A stretch of DNA of 24,285 bases, taken from the NCBI RefSeq assembly GCF_000485595.1, contig NW_014577110.1:624193-648477 (forward strand). The letters run 5' to 3'. The stretch is from Priapulus caudatus (Eukaryota > Priapulida > Priapulimorpha > Priapulimorphida > Priapulidae). The position numbers were made by a program, and so were the translations under genes. This document shows positions 11,049 through 20,260 of this stretch, piece by piece. Each line of letters opens with the position of its first letter. The stretch's first letter is position 1. A model generated the notes under the pieces. It was given only the letters and a program-made list of their open reading frames with translations. It was not told the DNA's origin and did no database searches.

Positions 11049-11106
11049 GGTGTGTAATATGTTTATTTATATTCGCTCCTGGTGTAATGCGTATGTATTT
11101 CGCTCC

Positions 11107-12059
11107 AGAAAACGTTCTGCATTATCTGGCACCCGGGATGATTTAGCTTATCGCTTGGCTAATAGGGCAAGCCCCTTGTTGCAACACAGAGAGAGGGACA
11201 TATCCCTAATGTATATGTAGCATGATGCCTGCTGATATGCTTTTTACGTGGTGTATCCGCACCTAATGATGTTATATATCTAAAGCGAAATCCCCCGTCC
11301 AAACCGAAAACCACATTATCTCATTAATTTCTATATATCGTTTTCCTTTTCTCTACCCCTCCCCCTCTCTCTCTTCCTATAATATCTATATGCCCTCTCT
11401 TTTGCTCTTGCTCCCCAGTTTATATGTGATCGAGTCATGCATGCACATATGGGTATGACTATTTATGAAAATTATCATTGCAAATGGAAAGATGCCGGGG
11501 CAAATTACTGGTTGGGTCGCAATTCAATGACTCTCTGATCACAGCGAAATGCGGCCTGGCTGACTTCTTGCGGGTCAATCAGAGAATGAAGACACGGCTT
11601 ATTGCAATCGGATATCAGAAATCCCTATATGGATATTTTATTCATGGCGACACGGAAGGGGGGCGAATCACCCGCCATGCAGGACATCCGGAATGCGTTT
11701 ATAGACATCCATCATCGCTTAGATTCACTCCACTCACTTAGAATTATTTTCCGACCAACGTACAGATCACAACGTGGAGTGAATCGAACCGATATAAACT
11801 CGCCCCCCCCCCCGCCAATGCAAAAGCACTCTATACTAAACTTGGCGCGACACGGATTACGTAATTAGTCTACGTAGAGTATTATAGTACGTAGCTAGCA
11901 CGAGATCTGTCGTTAGGCAGTATAAGCAAAATGTCGTCTCGTGACGTCAGAGACGCGTCACAGAGACGCTGCTGTGTAGTCTATATACACAGCCGCTTGT
12001 ACTGTAAGTGCACATCCCATCAGTACGACTGGCATCTACGAAAACAGAAGCGTGCTTAC
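11107..12059. other. intronic stretch, nothing recognised
   Basis: Contains a pyrimidine-rich block (about 11340-11415), a poly-C run (about 11803-11813) and small frames without motifs. A GGTTCGATTC-like word on the minus strand near 11771-11780 is not part of a tRNA cloverleaf. Confidence 0.45.
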
Positions 12060-12166
12060 CCATCCGGCCTGTCCTGGATATATCCACTGGGGCTGCGACC
12101 AGGCATCTAGCCCCTTCTCGCCCTGCACCATTGCCATCGTATTAGGATCGCACTGGCCCGCCACGT
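12060..12166 (-). CDS. internal coding exon B
   Basis: The minus-strand exon ends in TGG at 12060 followed by GTAAGC, a strong donor. The 35 codons before it include DPNTMAMVQ and GEKGLDAWSQPQWIYPGQ, with three Trp and a Gln/Pro/Gly-rich end. The exon leaves phase 0, which is what exon C needs, so the join reads GQAGW then HMVPAQ. The 5' end is less sure. I chose the acceptor CTCGCAG before 12166 because it supplies two bases that complete the codon left by exon D; an alternative AG sits 17 bp upstream with a different phase. The pyrimidine tract is weak for either choice. No family is recognised. The peptide style matches exon C and suggests a disordered region of a regulatory protein. Confidence 0.65.
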
Positions 12167-12716
12167 CTGCGAGTCTCCCAGCTCTGCGTGCAACGCGATC
12201 GGTCGTAGACGAGCAGCGCTGTCGGCTTATGTGTCTACTAATTTCAGGACGGTGCATTGACCGCCTTTTACGGCGCTACTCCTCGCTGTTATTCACTAGA
12301 GATATTCAACTTGGAGCAGCTTCAGATTTTGATAACGAGTCGTCTCAATGCCGAAGCCGCGTTCACTTCGTGATACCTTTCGCTCTAAAGTCGACGGACT
12401 GTGAATGAAGGCGAAGAAAACTATCGGTGTACAATGGCTGCCCGATAGATGGGCGTTAGCCTATCTGACGCGTGCAATCACCGCGGTGAAAAACAGCGAC
12501 AGATAGTTCAGCGCGCCAGTCTAAGGTTCTTCACGTGGATATCAACGCACGAGTTGATCGTCTAATGTTATTCTTCACACGGCTTCTTATACACAAGTCG
12601 AGTCGACCACTGCGCTCGTTAAACGTTTATCGTAAACCACGACGTGGTATTTTCAGAGGGAAACGACCCGAGTATTCTCGCGGCTATGGCAGTTTTTCCC
12701 CCGCCGCTCTCTCTCT

Positions 12717-12722
<6 letters not shown>
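12167..12722. other. intron between exons B and D
   Basis: No feature is supported. Plus-strand frames here are shadows of exon B or read into the TC repeat. Confidence 0.5.

Positions 12723-12796
<74 letters not shown>
12723..12796. repeat. (TC)n microsatellite
   Basis: About 37 uninterrupted CT units, preceded by C-rich interrupted CT sequence from about 12707. Frames encoding Ser-Leu runs across it are artefacts of the repeat. Confidence 0.97.
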
Positions 12797-12799
<3 letters not shown>

Positions 12800-12976
12800 T
12801 TCCAACAATCAGTTAGTCGATGGAGATGCTCTTCGATTTTTCCTCACGCAGCGGCAGGCATCGCATCCAATTTTACGCACGTTTCCGCTTCACTCAGACG
12901 GGATTTGAATGTTAAGAAGACTGATATAATTAAGCAACCGTAGCGCTGAGAAGTAGTAGACTCGATATCGCCTTAC

Positions 12977-13049
12977 CATCCACAGCCGTGCCACTCTCCG
13001 TCTCCCTTGTCACTTCGTCGTAGAACCACCGTAACGTCGGGTGTAACGG
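12977..13049 (-). CDS. probable internal coding exon D
   Basis: On the minus strand 12977 is followed by GTAAGG after GATG, a strong donor, and 13049 is preceded by CACTGTTAG. The in-between 73 bp reads 24 codons plus one base in the frame LHPTLRWFYDEVTRETESG. A stop (TAG, part of the acceptor) lies directly upstream in that frame, consistent with an exon edge. It begins in phase 0, matching the end of exon A, and ends with one base that joins exon B to give an Asp codon. A second frame, TPDVTVVLRRSDKGDGEW, is also open but fails to join exon B without a stop. The product is unrecognised. The splice borders are seen; the choice of frame is inferred from phase. Confidence 0.5.
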
Positions 13050-13263
13050 CTAACAGTGCCAATAGTAAACGCCACACGAGAAGCAAAGCACAACAGCTGT
13101 CACCGTCTCTCACCAACTCGGCTGTGCTTGATTTGTCGAGATCGAAGTAAAGAGAGCGAGTGCGTGTACAGGCAAGAGATAGACAGCGATAGAGCGAGAG
13201 AGCGCAATAGAGAACGAAACAGACAGACGTATATAACTGATGAAGGCACACACGGTCGCGTAC

Positions 13264-13300
13264 CTCCGCAACCTCACGTACGACTGCGCGTGCCGAAAAT
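13264..13300 (-). CDS. weak candidate small exon
   Basis: Minus strand: CTACCGGCAG precedes 13300 and GTACGC follows 13264. The 37 bp could read FSARAVVREVAE and leave phase 0 into exon D, but its start phase does not match exon A. It may be an alternative exon or a chance splice pair. Confidence 0.15.
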
Positions 13301-13459
13301 CTGCCGGTAGGCGGCTAGCAGGCTAATTGCACAGATCACACTAGTGTCTTATAGCCGCAGTCTGGCGACCATATGTGCGACGAAACCCAATCATACATAC
13401 GTCGTTTCTTACAACCTGCTCGGAGGTTGAGGCGCGCTGCAGACTGCCCCCGCCCGCTG

Positions 13460-13550
13460 GGCGGACCGTAGCTCTAGAACTATAGCCCTTCGCTCTGCTG
13501 CAGGCTTGTGGCAGAGCGAAGGGCTATAGCTCTAGAGCTAGGCGGACCGT
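13460..13550. mobile_element. 72-bp fold-back element with 9-10 bp target duplication
   Basis: Arms of 30 bp (13469-13498 and 13511-13540) pair with one mismatch around a 12-nt loop. The arm reads TAGCTCTAGAACTATAGCCC and then TTCGCTCTGC. Identical GGCGGACCGT lies at 13460-13469 and 13541-13550, so the element sits between a 9-10 bp direct repeat of the kind left by insertion. A 9-bp duplication is characteristic of Mutator-like transposases (8 bp for hAT), so a Mutator-like origin is an inference. There is no coding capacity. A damaged copy lies at 10771-10848. Confidence 0.85.
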
Positions 13551-13931
13551 GGCCCGGGGCCCGTCTCAGCTCCGCACACATGCGTCGGCGAGCTAGTCGA
13601 GCAGCCGGCACGGCAAACCTCTATGAGGTCCGGATGTTTCTGGCACGCCGAGGATGTTCATCTTAGTGCATAAATAAATCAGTCTACGTCGTCGGTCAAC
13701 ATATTAAATAACTCGGCTACCCCCGAACGCTGACACGAAAGGTCGCCATTGCGTCTAAAATGGCGCATCTCGCATGCGGTCGTATGTATGCAGCAAAAAA
13801 ATTGGCGCGCGCGCACACGTGGGCCTAGCACAGGAAAAAATTGCAGACACGTGGGGTTAGCCTTCTCAAGCAGAGGCCACGGTTGCCATTGCCCGCGTGC
13901 GTTCGCGAGTACATAGCGATATTTAGGTGTC

Positions 13932-13934
<3 letters not shown>
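13551..13934. other. intronic stretch, nothing recognised
   Basis: GC-rich at first, then mixed composition. No exon framing or repeats were seen. Confidence 0.45.

Positions 13935-14018
<84 letters not shown>
13935..14018. repeat. (GT)n followed by (GTGC)n microsatellite
   Basis: About 23 TG units (13935-13980) change abruptly into about nine GCGT units (13981-14018). Frames of His-Thr/Ala-Arg or Cys-Val runs across it are repeat artefacts. Confidence 0.97.
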
Positions 14019-15484
14019 AAGCGATGTGTGCGTTCATGTGCGTGTGCACGTCGTTAGCTTGCGATACAGGTACCGATCATTGTAAAAGGTAATTACCGAA
14101 GTAACCGAACACACGTCAAGTTCATATGGAGGTCACAACAACGTGCTTTTCGGGTGATCATACCTCCGAGACACCGTTGCCACTGAAACGGCGCAGCCAG
14201 CAGGTGGCCGGCCATATTGATATTCGCTAATAGCCGCAAATAGCTTGCGATCGCGTAATTTATAAGCACGACGCGGACAGTATTGCGGGCGAGCGTGGCT
14301 TCAGCTACGAACAACCGAGAGCGCAGTCAGTCATTTATCACGGGGGTTGGGAATACAGGCCCTAACTAATACCACGCGTTATCGCGACGCACTCTCCCCA
14401 GCGTGTGGCTGCTTCCTGGCGTAAGTGTATCGCTCTCATCCAGACGGCATGCGATATTTATGAACACCCGCTCATTATATTGGAGAAAAGCACTCCGGCA
14501 TCCGCGCGCAAAGCTGGCCAAATTAACTGAAACCTGTTTTTCATTTGATAATGTTCCGACCGTTATAGCGTTAGCGGGCGCATTAGCCAATAAAAGTATT
14601 ATTCCCCAGGTAGCCGTGGCACCACGGTGGCGCAGGATAGGATGATGGCAGCTCACTCAAGACTGTGGCAGAGATGCAAAACAAGGAACGTTGGAAGTCT
14701 GCAGTCTGTATACATGTATTGCAGCGCATTTCTCAATAAACTGGCAGGTCGCCGCACGAGCACTCGGGCCGGGTTTGAGGTTGTTATTTATATCTTAATT
14801 TTTATATACTCTCTATATCGCCTATTAATTCCACGTAAAAGCCGCTGAAATTCTTCTCTGCAACACGCAAACTCGCCGCACGCACGGACGTTGGAGACAA
14901 ACTCACAGAAAGTTAGAGTTCTTGTATTTTCTATATTCCATCTTCCATCTTCGCGAGTGCTCGATCGCGTGCGTGCATTTGCGTCATGGAATTATAGGAG
15001 GCGATAAAGCGTACATAAACATTAAGACTTTGGTCTGAGTTTATTTTCCATCACTTAATTATTTGAAACGGCTCAAGTGCTTGTGGGTTGTCGGACGATT
15101 ACCGAAAGCTCGCTTGTTAATCAGGCAATAATTAATCAATTAAATAATCAAGTCAATCAATAAAGTGGTTAATCAAGCAATAAGGTTACGTAATAATAAG
15201 TTTATTAATATACGTTTATAATAAGTTTAATGGAATGCCACCTCTATAGGCAGCAACCAAACGAGCGAAACCGCACTATTACATAGGTACATGCATGAGC
15301 GCCGGAGAACAAATTGCTTTTCGTAAACTTGCGAATTGAACGTTTCTATAAGTCGGGAGTTCGCTCTTTCTCCCCCCCCCCCGATAGCTAATCATCAGAT
15401 GAGGATGAGGAGGGGAAGGGAAGGGGTGGGGAAAGAGGCGGTGGAGAAGAAAGAGGCGGGGTAAAGGAATCAATGCCCACTCAC
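14019..15484. other. intronic stretch, AT-rich repeats near the end
   Basis: Mostly featureless. AATCAA/TAATAA-rich low-complexity sequence occupies about 15115-15230, with a C10 run near 15372-15381 and purine-rich sequence at 15400-15465. Small opposed frames at 14366-14656 have no recognisable product. Confidence 0.45.
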
Positions 15485-15603
15485 CGGAGTTGTTGTTGTC
15501 ATCGGACTCCTCATTAGTTGTTTGTAGTAGCTGTAGGGCACGACCACCGCACCAGCGGGTGCCGCTGTGCCACATCCACTCATGTACATGCTAGTATATA
15601 GCG
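15485..15603 (-). CDS. probable coding exon A (first or early exon)
   Basis: The minus strand has a strong donor, CTCCG then GTGAGT, after 15485. In the frame ending phase 0 the reading is MYMSGCGTAAPAGAVVV (from an ATG at 15589), then YSYYKQLMRSPMTTTTP, and it fits exon D. Two 5' ends are possible: the acceptor GCCCTAG before 15603, which follows a GT repeat by only about 11 bases, or the in-frame ATG at 15589 if this is the first coding exon. An alternative shorter exon starting at 15530, after GTGCCCTACAG, reads LLQTTNEESDDNNNS, ends in phase 1 and could join exon B directly, skipping D. The product is not recognised; Ala, Tyr, Met and Thr-rich. Confidence 0.45.
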
Positions 15604-15613
15604 CTAGGGCGAG

Positions 15614-15614
<1 letters not shown>

Positions 15615-15649
<35 letters not shown>
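15615..15649. repeat. (CA)n microsatellite next to exon A acceptor
   Basis: About 17 CA units on the plus strand, a GT tract on the minus strand ending about 11 bases before the proposed acceptor of exon A. GT/TG tracts near splice sites can be bound by CELF- or TDP-43-type proteins in animals; relevance here is inference. Confidence 0.95.
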
Positions 15650-15651
<2 letters not shown>

Positions 15652-16751
15652 GTAAATGAGCGTACACGCTAGCGCACCTCAACCCGGCGATCGACGGATA
15701 CGAAGACCGTCACGACAAAGACTCGACCAACCTGCCGATGATAGGTGCTCGCAGAGCTGGCTCGTGCGACTGAGATGTGCCCTATGCCAACGACGCGCAG
15801 CACAGACACGTCGGCGGATCATTAAATGCGCTGCGCAGTCGTTCGTTCGTTCGACAGTCGCGGCTAGGTGAATACTTGCGCGCGAATTACTACTAACGCG
15901 CGAATTATTACTAACGCGCGAATTATTACGGAACACACAATGGACGCCGCACGTGCTACCATCGGCAAACGTCGGCGACAGCTGCTCGGCAGTGTCGGTA
16001 TCACACTCTCGCTAGCTTGTACTAATATACATATATATATATCGCTATATATATATATATATATATATATATCGCAGAGCACATGCGACTGTCCGTATAT
16101 CCTATAGGCTTATGTCGTTAGCTGCAAGAGTGCGCGGTCGCTACACGTCGTGTGATCGCCTCCTAGGCCAAGGCGGCTGTGTTTAGTTCGCTCCCTCACT
16201 CTCTACTTTTACTAATCGCTTACCCTTTTTAGCACGTGCGCGTGCTGGGTACACGGTACAGCAAAAGCGCGCCAGACAAAACTACGCGGGTCAACAAAAT
16301 TATAAATCAGCGATTATGTTTAAAATCCGTGAGTCACTCGATCAAAGGGAAATCTCCGATCGGTTGTATAATGCTAATAAGGACGAAATAAACGTATACA
16401 CGCATGATTGTTATCATTGCGCATATACATCAAATTAGAGCAAAATTTTCAGCTCGTCGCTAATTTTTACGCTATACCTGTATCTCGGCGAGAATTTAGA
16501 TTTTTATCCCTCACTCCGCGTCGTTGCCCAGTAGGCCTACTACGGTGGCGCAGAAGGCTCACCACAAATATCAAAGATCCAGGAGATATAGCAGCGCGCC
16601 CGTGTCTCCACGCTCACCGGCCGTACTAGTGCAAGATAACACACGGACGGGGCATTCCAGCGATATGAACGGCTATCCGTAATAATTTATTATCAGCACG
16701 CGCGCGCGCACGTTCGCCTGCACGACTATGGTGGCCGAGATGGCTACGGAT
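15650..16751. other. gene-free stretch with short tandem repeats
   Basis: Includes the 18-bp tandem at 15878-15930 and a TA tract with CG interruptions at about 16029-16072. A minus-strand donor-like GGGTAAGCG occurs near 16211-16219, with a possible exon reading VWRAFAVPCTQHAHVLKR, but the acceptor is weak and I do not call it. Confidence 0.45.
15878..15930. repeat. three tandem copies of an 18-bp unit
   Basis: The unit CGCGCGAATTATTACTAA occurs nearly three times, with one variant (ACTACTAA) in the first copy. CGCG alternates with AATT, giving a CG-rich/AT-rich rhythm. Confidence 0.85.
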
Positions 16752-17100
16752 ATTTTATTATTTTATTGTATTCATTTTCATTCCAAATTCATTTCATTTC
16801 AAATTCATTTTCATTCGCAAATTCAATTGTCATTTCAAATTCATTTCATTCTAAATCATTTTCATTCAAATCATTTTCATTCCAATTCATTTTCATTTCC
16901 AAATTCATTTCATTCCAATTCATTTTATTTCAAATTTATTTTCATTCAAATTAATTTCATTTCATATCTTTTTCATCGCCAACGTCATTTTATTCAAATT
17001 TATTTTTCATTTTAAAATTTCCATTTTCATTTCCCATATTCATTTCCATCCCAAATTCATTTCATTCAAATTATTTGTCATTTCAATTTTTTCTCGATTC
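16752..17100. repeat. T-rich ATTTCATTTTC minisatellite
   Basis: About 350 bp of degenerate units such as CATTTTCATTCAAATT and CATTTCATTCCAAATT, asymmetric with pyrimidines on the plus strand and no clear constant period. It lies between two imperfect copies of GGTGGC.GAGATGGCTA.CG followed by GATATT (16730-16755 and 17125-17151). The Phe/Ser/His/Ile-rich frames across it are repeat artefacts. Confidence 0.9.
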
Positions 17101-17402
17101 TAAAATTCTTGCGAAGGCCGCAATGCGGTGGCGAGATGGCTAGCGGATATTGTGGGCGGAGTGATGTCCACTTCTCCCTAGTGGCGAACAACTTAGGCAA
17201 CCTTCAAACAGAGACAAACGCCATTTGTAAATGTTTTGCTCTGGTTTATGATCGTAGATAAGTAGTTTTCCGATGTATTTCCATGAAAACACACATTTTA
17301 CTTGATAATATCATATAATTGCATTCTTTGGTAAATGTGTTATTTTTTAATCCTAAGATGTATGAAAGGGTCTAGCTCTCTGTAATTACTACATACTCCA
17401 CC

Positions 17403-17701
17403 AGGGTAATGCTATCCCCCGGGGTGGGGAGGTGACCGCAACGTGGCAAGCACTAGTGGTTAGGATAGTGTTCAGTAGGTTTAGGGTTAGGGTTTTTGCT
17501 CGATGATATCTGTCGCAACCATAGCATATTTTTGTGGAAACAATGCCTATATATAGCGCTCCGAGATATTATATTTAGTGTTCGGTTAGCGTTGGAGGTG
17601 TTGCATTTATCGTTATCGGCATGACTTAATCTTTAGAATAAAAATAGTCAAACTGTATCACGTGGACCCTCCCTCCACGCCCGGGGGATAGCAACACCCC
17701 T
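17403..17701. mobile_element. MITE-like element 1, GGGGATAGCA ends, telomere-like core
   Basis: The left end is AGGGTAATGCTATCCCCCGG and the right end is, inverted, AGGGGTGTTGCTATCCCCCG, so the imperfect terminal inverted repeats reach about 40 bp including CACGTGG-type inner sequence. About 299 bp long and noncoding. The interior holds GTTTAGGGTTAGGG (17479-17492). No clear target duplication was seen. Element 2 follows after 16 bp in the same orientation. Confidence 0.75.
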
Positions 17702-17717
17702 CAAACCACAACTCATT

Positions 17718-17948
17718 AGGGGAATGCTATCCCCCGGGCGTGAGGGACAGTACGCAATGTGGGCAGCGACTAGTTTTAGGATTAGGGTTAGCGATCAGGT
17801 TAGGTTAGGACTAGTGGTTAGGGTTAGGGATATAGGCCATGTCTGTAAGCGAAGTAACTGTGGAATCTTTACTGGGAAGATTTGACTTTGAAGTATACCG
17901 TCAACTTTATCACGTGACTGTGCCTCCACGCCGGGGATAGCAACACCA
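17718..17948. mobile_element. MITE-like element 2, same family, shorter
   Basis: The left end AGGGGAATGCTATCCCCCGG and right end CCGGGGATAGCAACACC match element 1. The core has more telomere-like sequence, with TTAGGG, TTAGGT and GTTAGG words through 17776-17830. ACAACTCATT before it (17708-17717) and ACAATCATT after it (17948-17956) differ by one deleted base and could be a 9-10 bp target duplication. Noncoding. Confidence 0.75.
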
Positions 17949-17956
17949 CAATCATT

Positions 17957-18318
17957 TACAGGTCGGGGGCATTGGAGTAACTAAAAACATGGATCGGAAA
18001 ACCACCAACCACATCAGCGGATAGTGCAAGAAGTCTAGGTAATTAGGTTTCCTATAATAACTTGAAATCCCATACGGCCTCTTTTCGTTGGAAAGAGACA
18101 AAACGTCTGCACACATCCGCCAAAGGTATAATTATTTCACCTAATCCACGCGATTGGTTTATTTGTGAGCGTAATAGCTGTACGATGGCTCATTGTGGTC
18201 ACACGAAAATTATTTCGCGAGCAACGCGCGTGCTCCATCACTAAATTGCAAGAACAAATTTTCCGGTGTCAGCCGAGGCGATGCCGCAGCTTAATAAATC
18301 ACAGCCCACCTGGGACCC
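17957..18318. other. gene-free stretch between elements
   Basis: Two overlapping plus-strand frames of about 60 codons (18062-18244, 18165-18353) have no motif. Nothing else seen. Confidence 0.45.
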
Positions 18319-18550
18319 GCTGTTGGCGCACCCGGCAGTTAGATGCGATATGATATGACTACTAGGCACTTAGATATGACTACTAGGCACATTAAAAAAA
18401 AAAAAAAAAACCCTAACCACACTAACCTAACCTAAATCCCTAAACCTATAACCCTAACCCTACCCTAAAAAAAAAAAAATTAAATTAAATTAAAGTTGCT
18501 AGTAGTATATCATATCGCCACTTAATATAACTGCCGGTTGCGCTGTTGGC
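18319..18550. mobile_element. MITE with target duplication and CCCTAA-like core
   Basis: CGCTGTTGGC is repeated exactly at 18319-18328 and 18541-18550. Between them the ends read GCACCCGGCAGTTA and, inverted, GCAACCGGCAGTTA. The inner inverted sequence GCGATATGATAT.ACTACTAG gives interrupted inverted repeats of about 45 bp. The core is an A17 run (18394-18410), degenerate CCCTAA/CCTAA repeats (18411-18466) and an A13 run (18467-18479). GATATGACTACTAGGCAC is also duplicated at 18351-18390. The ends differ from the 17.4-17.9 kb elements. The 9-10 bp duplication suggests a Mutator-like origin (inference). Confidence 0.85.
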
Positions 18551-18688
18551 ACGCGCGTCACGTGACGGAAACTAAAAAAATCTCCTTTTTTCGTCCACAG
18601 AATATTACCAGAGCAGAATGATTATCAGAGGAACATAGCGGTGCACCGGCACTGTTTATACGGTTGCTAGTCCAAGTACATCGTTATA

Positions 18689-18730
18689 TTCCCCGATGAC
18701 CCCGATGTTCCCCGATGTTCCCCGATGACC
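18689..18730. repeat. short CCCCGATG tandem repeat
   Basis: Four units of CCCCGATG followed by TT or AC, the longest spacing being 10 bp (TTCCCCGATG). Confidence 0.85.
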
Positions 18731-20178
18731 AACGAACACCGCGACTGCTAAAAGACACTGCGTGGTGTGTCACCAAGGCGACTACATTATATATTGTCGC
18801 AGCCATAAAAAGTGTTCAGGTGGAGAAATATGCTATAATGTAGTCGTAAAGACAGAGTAAAGTCGGTGATGAATTTGCGTACGGCGAGAGTATGCGTAAG
18901 AACGCACGAGTAAAGAGTTACGACGGCACGATGCGGTATGGCCCGGTGGCCGCTACGCACCCTCGATTTTCTCTCGTTTTTCCCCATTTCCGCTTTTCCC
19001 GGCATCCCGCGCCGTCTGCTTGCATAAATTAACTTTCAATTGAGCCGTTCTCCGCACAATCTGTTGACTGAAAGATAATTTTGGTATCCCAATTCGAATT
19101 AGTGCCGATTTTGCGAGGCGAGGACAGAGGGCGCTGTATATTTCTACAATAGGACCTACATTATTACGAGAACAACCCATTCTATTCTAGTTCTATGGAA
19201 CAACCAGGCAATATGCGATACTAGCATATGTCGTGAGACGTTATAGTAACGTGCGCTGACGCTGTTTCGCCCGGGAACTCGCATGCACCTTCTGCTGAGA
19301 ATACACATTTACGAATTTGTGTGGAATTGATGCTGCAGCGTTTTACTTGTGCTGACAATGCGCTATATATCACAACGTTGCAGCCCTATATATGAGTTGT
19401 TCCGTAGATAGACATGCAACAACCATCCTGAGCAGTGTGTAATTGAGTTCTGAAAGAAGAGTGGTCGTTGACATAACTATACATCCAAAGGGAAATAAAA
19501 GTAAACAAATAAATTATTCTCTCCCTGCCGACCCTTCCATCTTGAACGTCGAAACCATCTGTTTTGACATATTTATTCAATTCAGCAAACCAAACTGTAT
19601 CCGTACTGAGGCTACACGACACTTTCCCCCCTATAAATTTGTCATCTGCAATATCGCGCGTGCTTTTTTGCCAACCAGCTCTTACAGTTAACAATAAATC
19701 AATAAACAATGCATAGCTTTACAAATACTCGATATTTCATCGAATTCCAGCTTAACTCTAATCTCGTATTCACAGTAAAATTAATTAGTCGAAAAAATCT
19801 CTGTGAAGAAATATTTCGACGTATGAAAATTAACCCAGCAATGTCAACTTTATAATGATGCAAATTTTATAGTTGTCTAATGACCTTCACCGCAAAATAA
19901 TTATCATTTTGTAAAATAATTAAGTGACATTAGGAAGTTGATTTTCGCTTTATGCAAAAAACTCTAAACATCTTCACTAGAACGATGTTTTTTAATTTAA
20001 TAAAAAAATTGCCATTTGTAGTTTTGGCTCAGTCAAGCTTGTGAAGTCGGAAAAATAAGCTTTATTGATATTTGCTTACAAAACGCAAAAATATATACCA
20101 AAAATGTTAAGCCATAATAATCTGAGTAGAACCTGATTAGCTCTTCCGTCCATAATAGATGTCTGTGAGGCTTCTTAC
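18731..20178. other. gene-free stretch, nothing recognised
   Basis: AT-rich towards the end. Opposed frames at 19386-19709 lack motifs. No repeats or RNA genes seen. Confidence 0.45.
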
Positions 20179-20260
20179 CCGAGAACGCTACATTGGCGTA
20201 ATGTACATAAAAAACGGGTTCGTCGGGGTAAGAAATAATCAATTTAGTTATCCGGGCGCT
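20179..20260 (-). CDS. weak candidate exon with good donor
   Basis: The minus strand has TCTCGG then GTAAGA after 20179, a strong donor. The frame before it reads KLIISYPDEPVFYVHYANVA and is open back to about 20260, where only a weak AG is found. Ends in phase 1. The peptide looks coding-like but is not recognised, and the 5' border is a guess. Confidence 0.18.

Noticed and set aside
11760-11860. tRNA-like B-box word GGTTCGATTC on the minus strand
   Set aside because: No A box, acceptor stem or anticodon arm at the right spacing.
14385-14425. Plus-strand 19-bp stretch between CTCTCCCCAG and GTAAGT
   Set aside because: Too short to judge as a microexon and no other plus-strand exons support a gene in that direction.
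16100-16275. Minus-strand donor GGGTAAGCG with a possible short exon
   Set aside because: Donor is good but no convincing acceptor, and end phase does not fit exon A.
17470-17830. True telomere or subtelomere
   Set aside because: Repeats are few, degenerate, on both strands, and contained inside elements with inverted ends; no terminal array.
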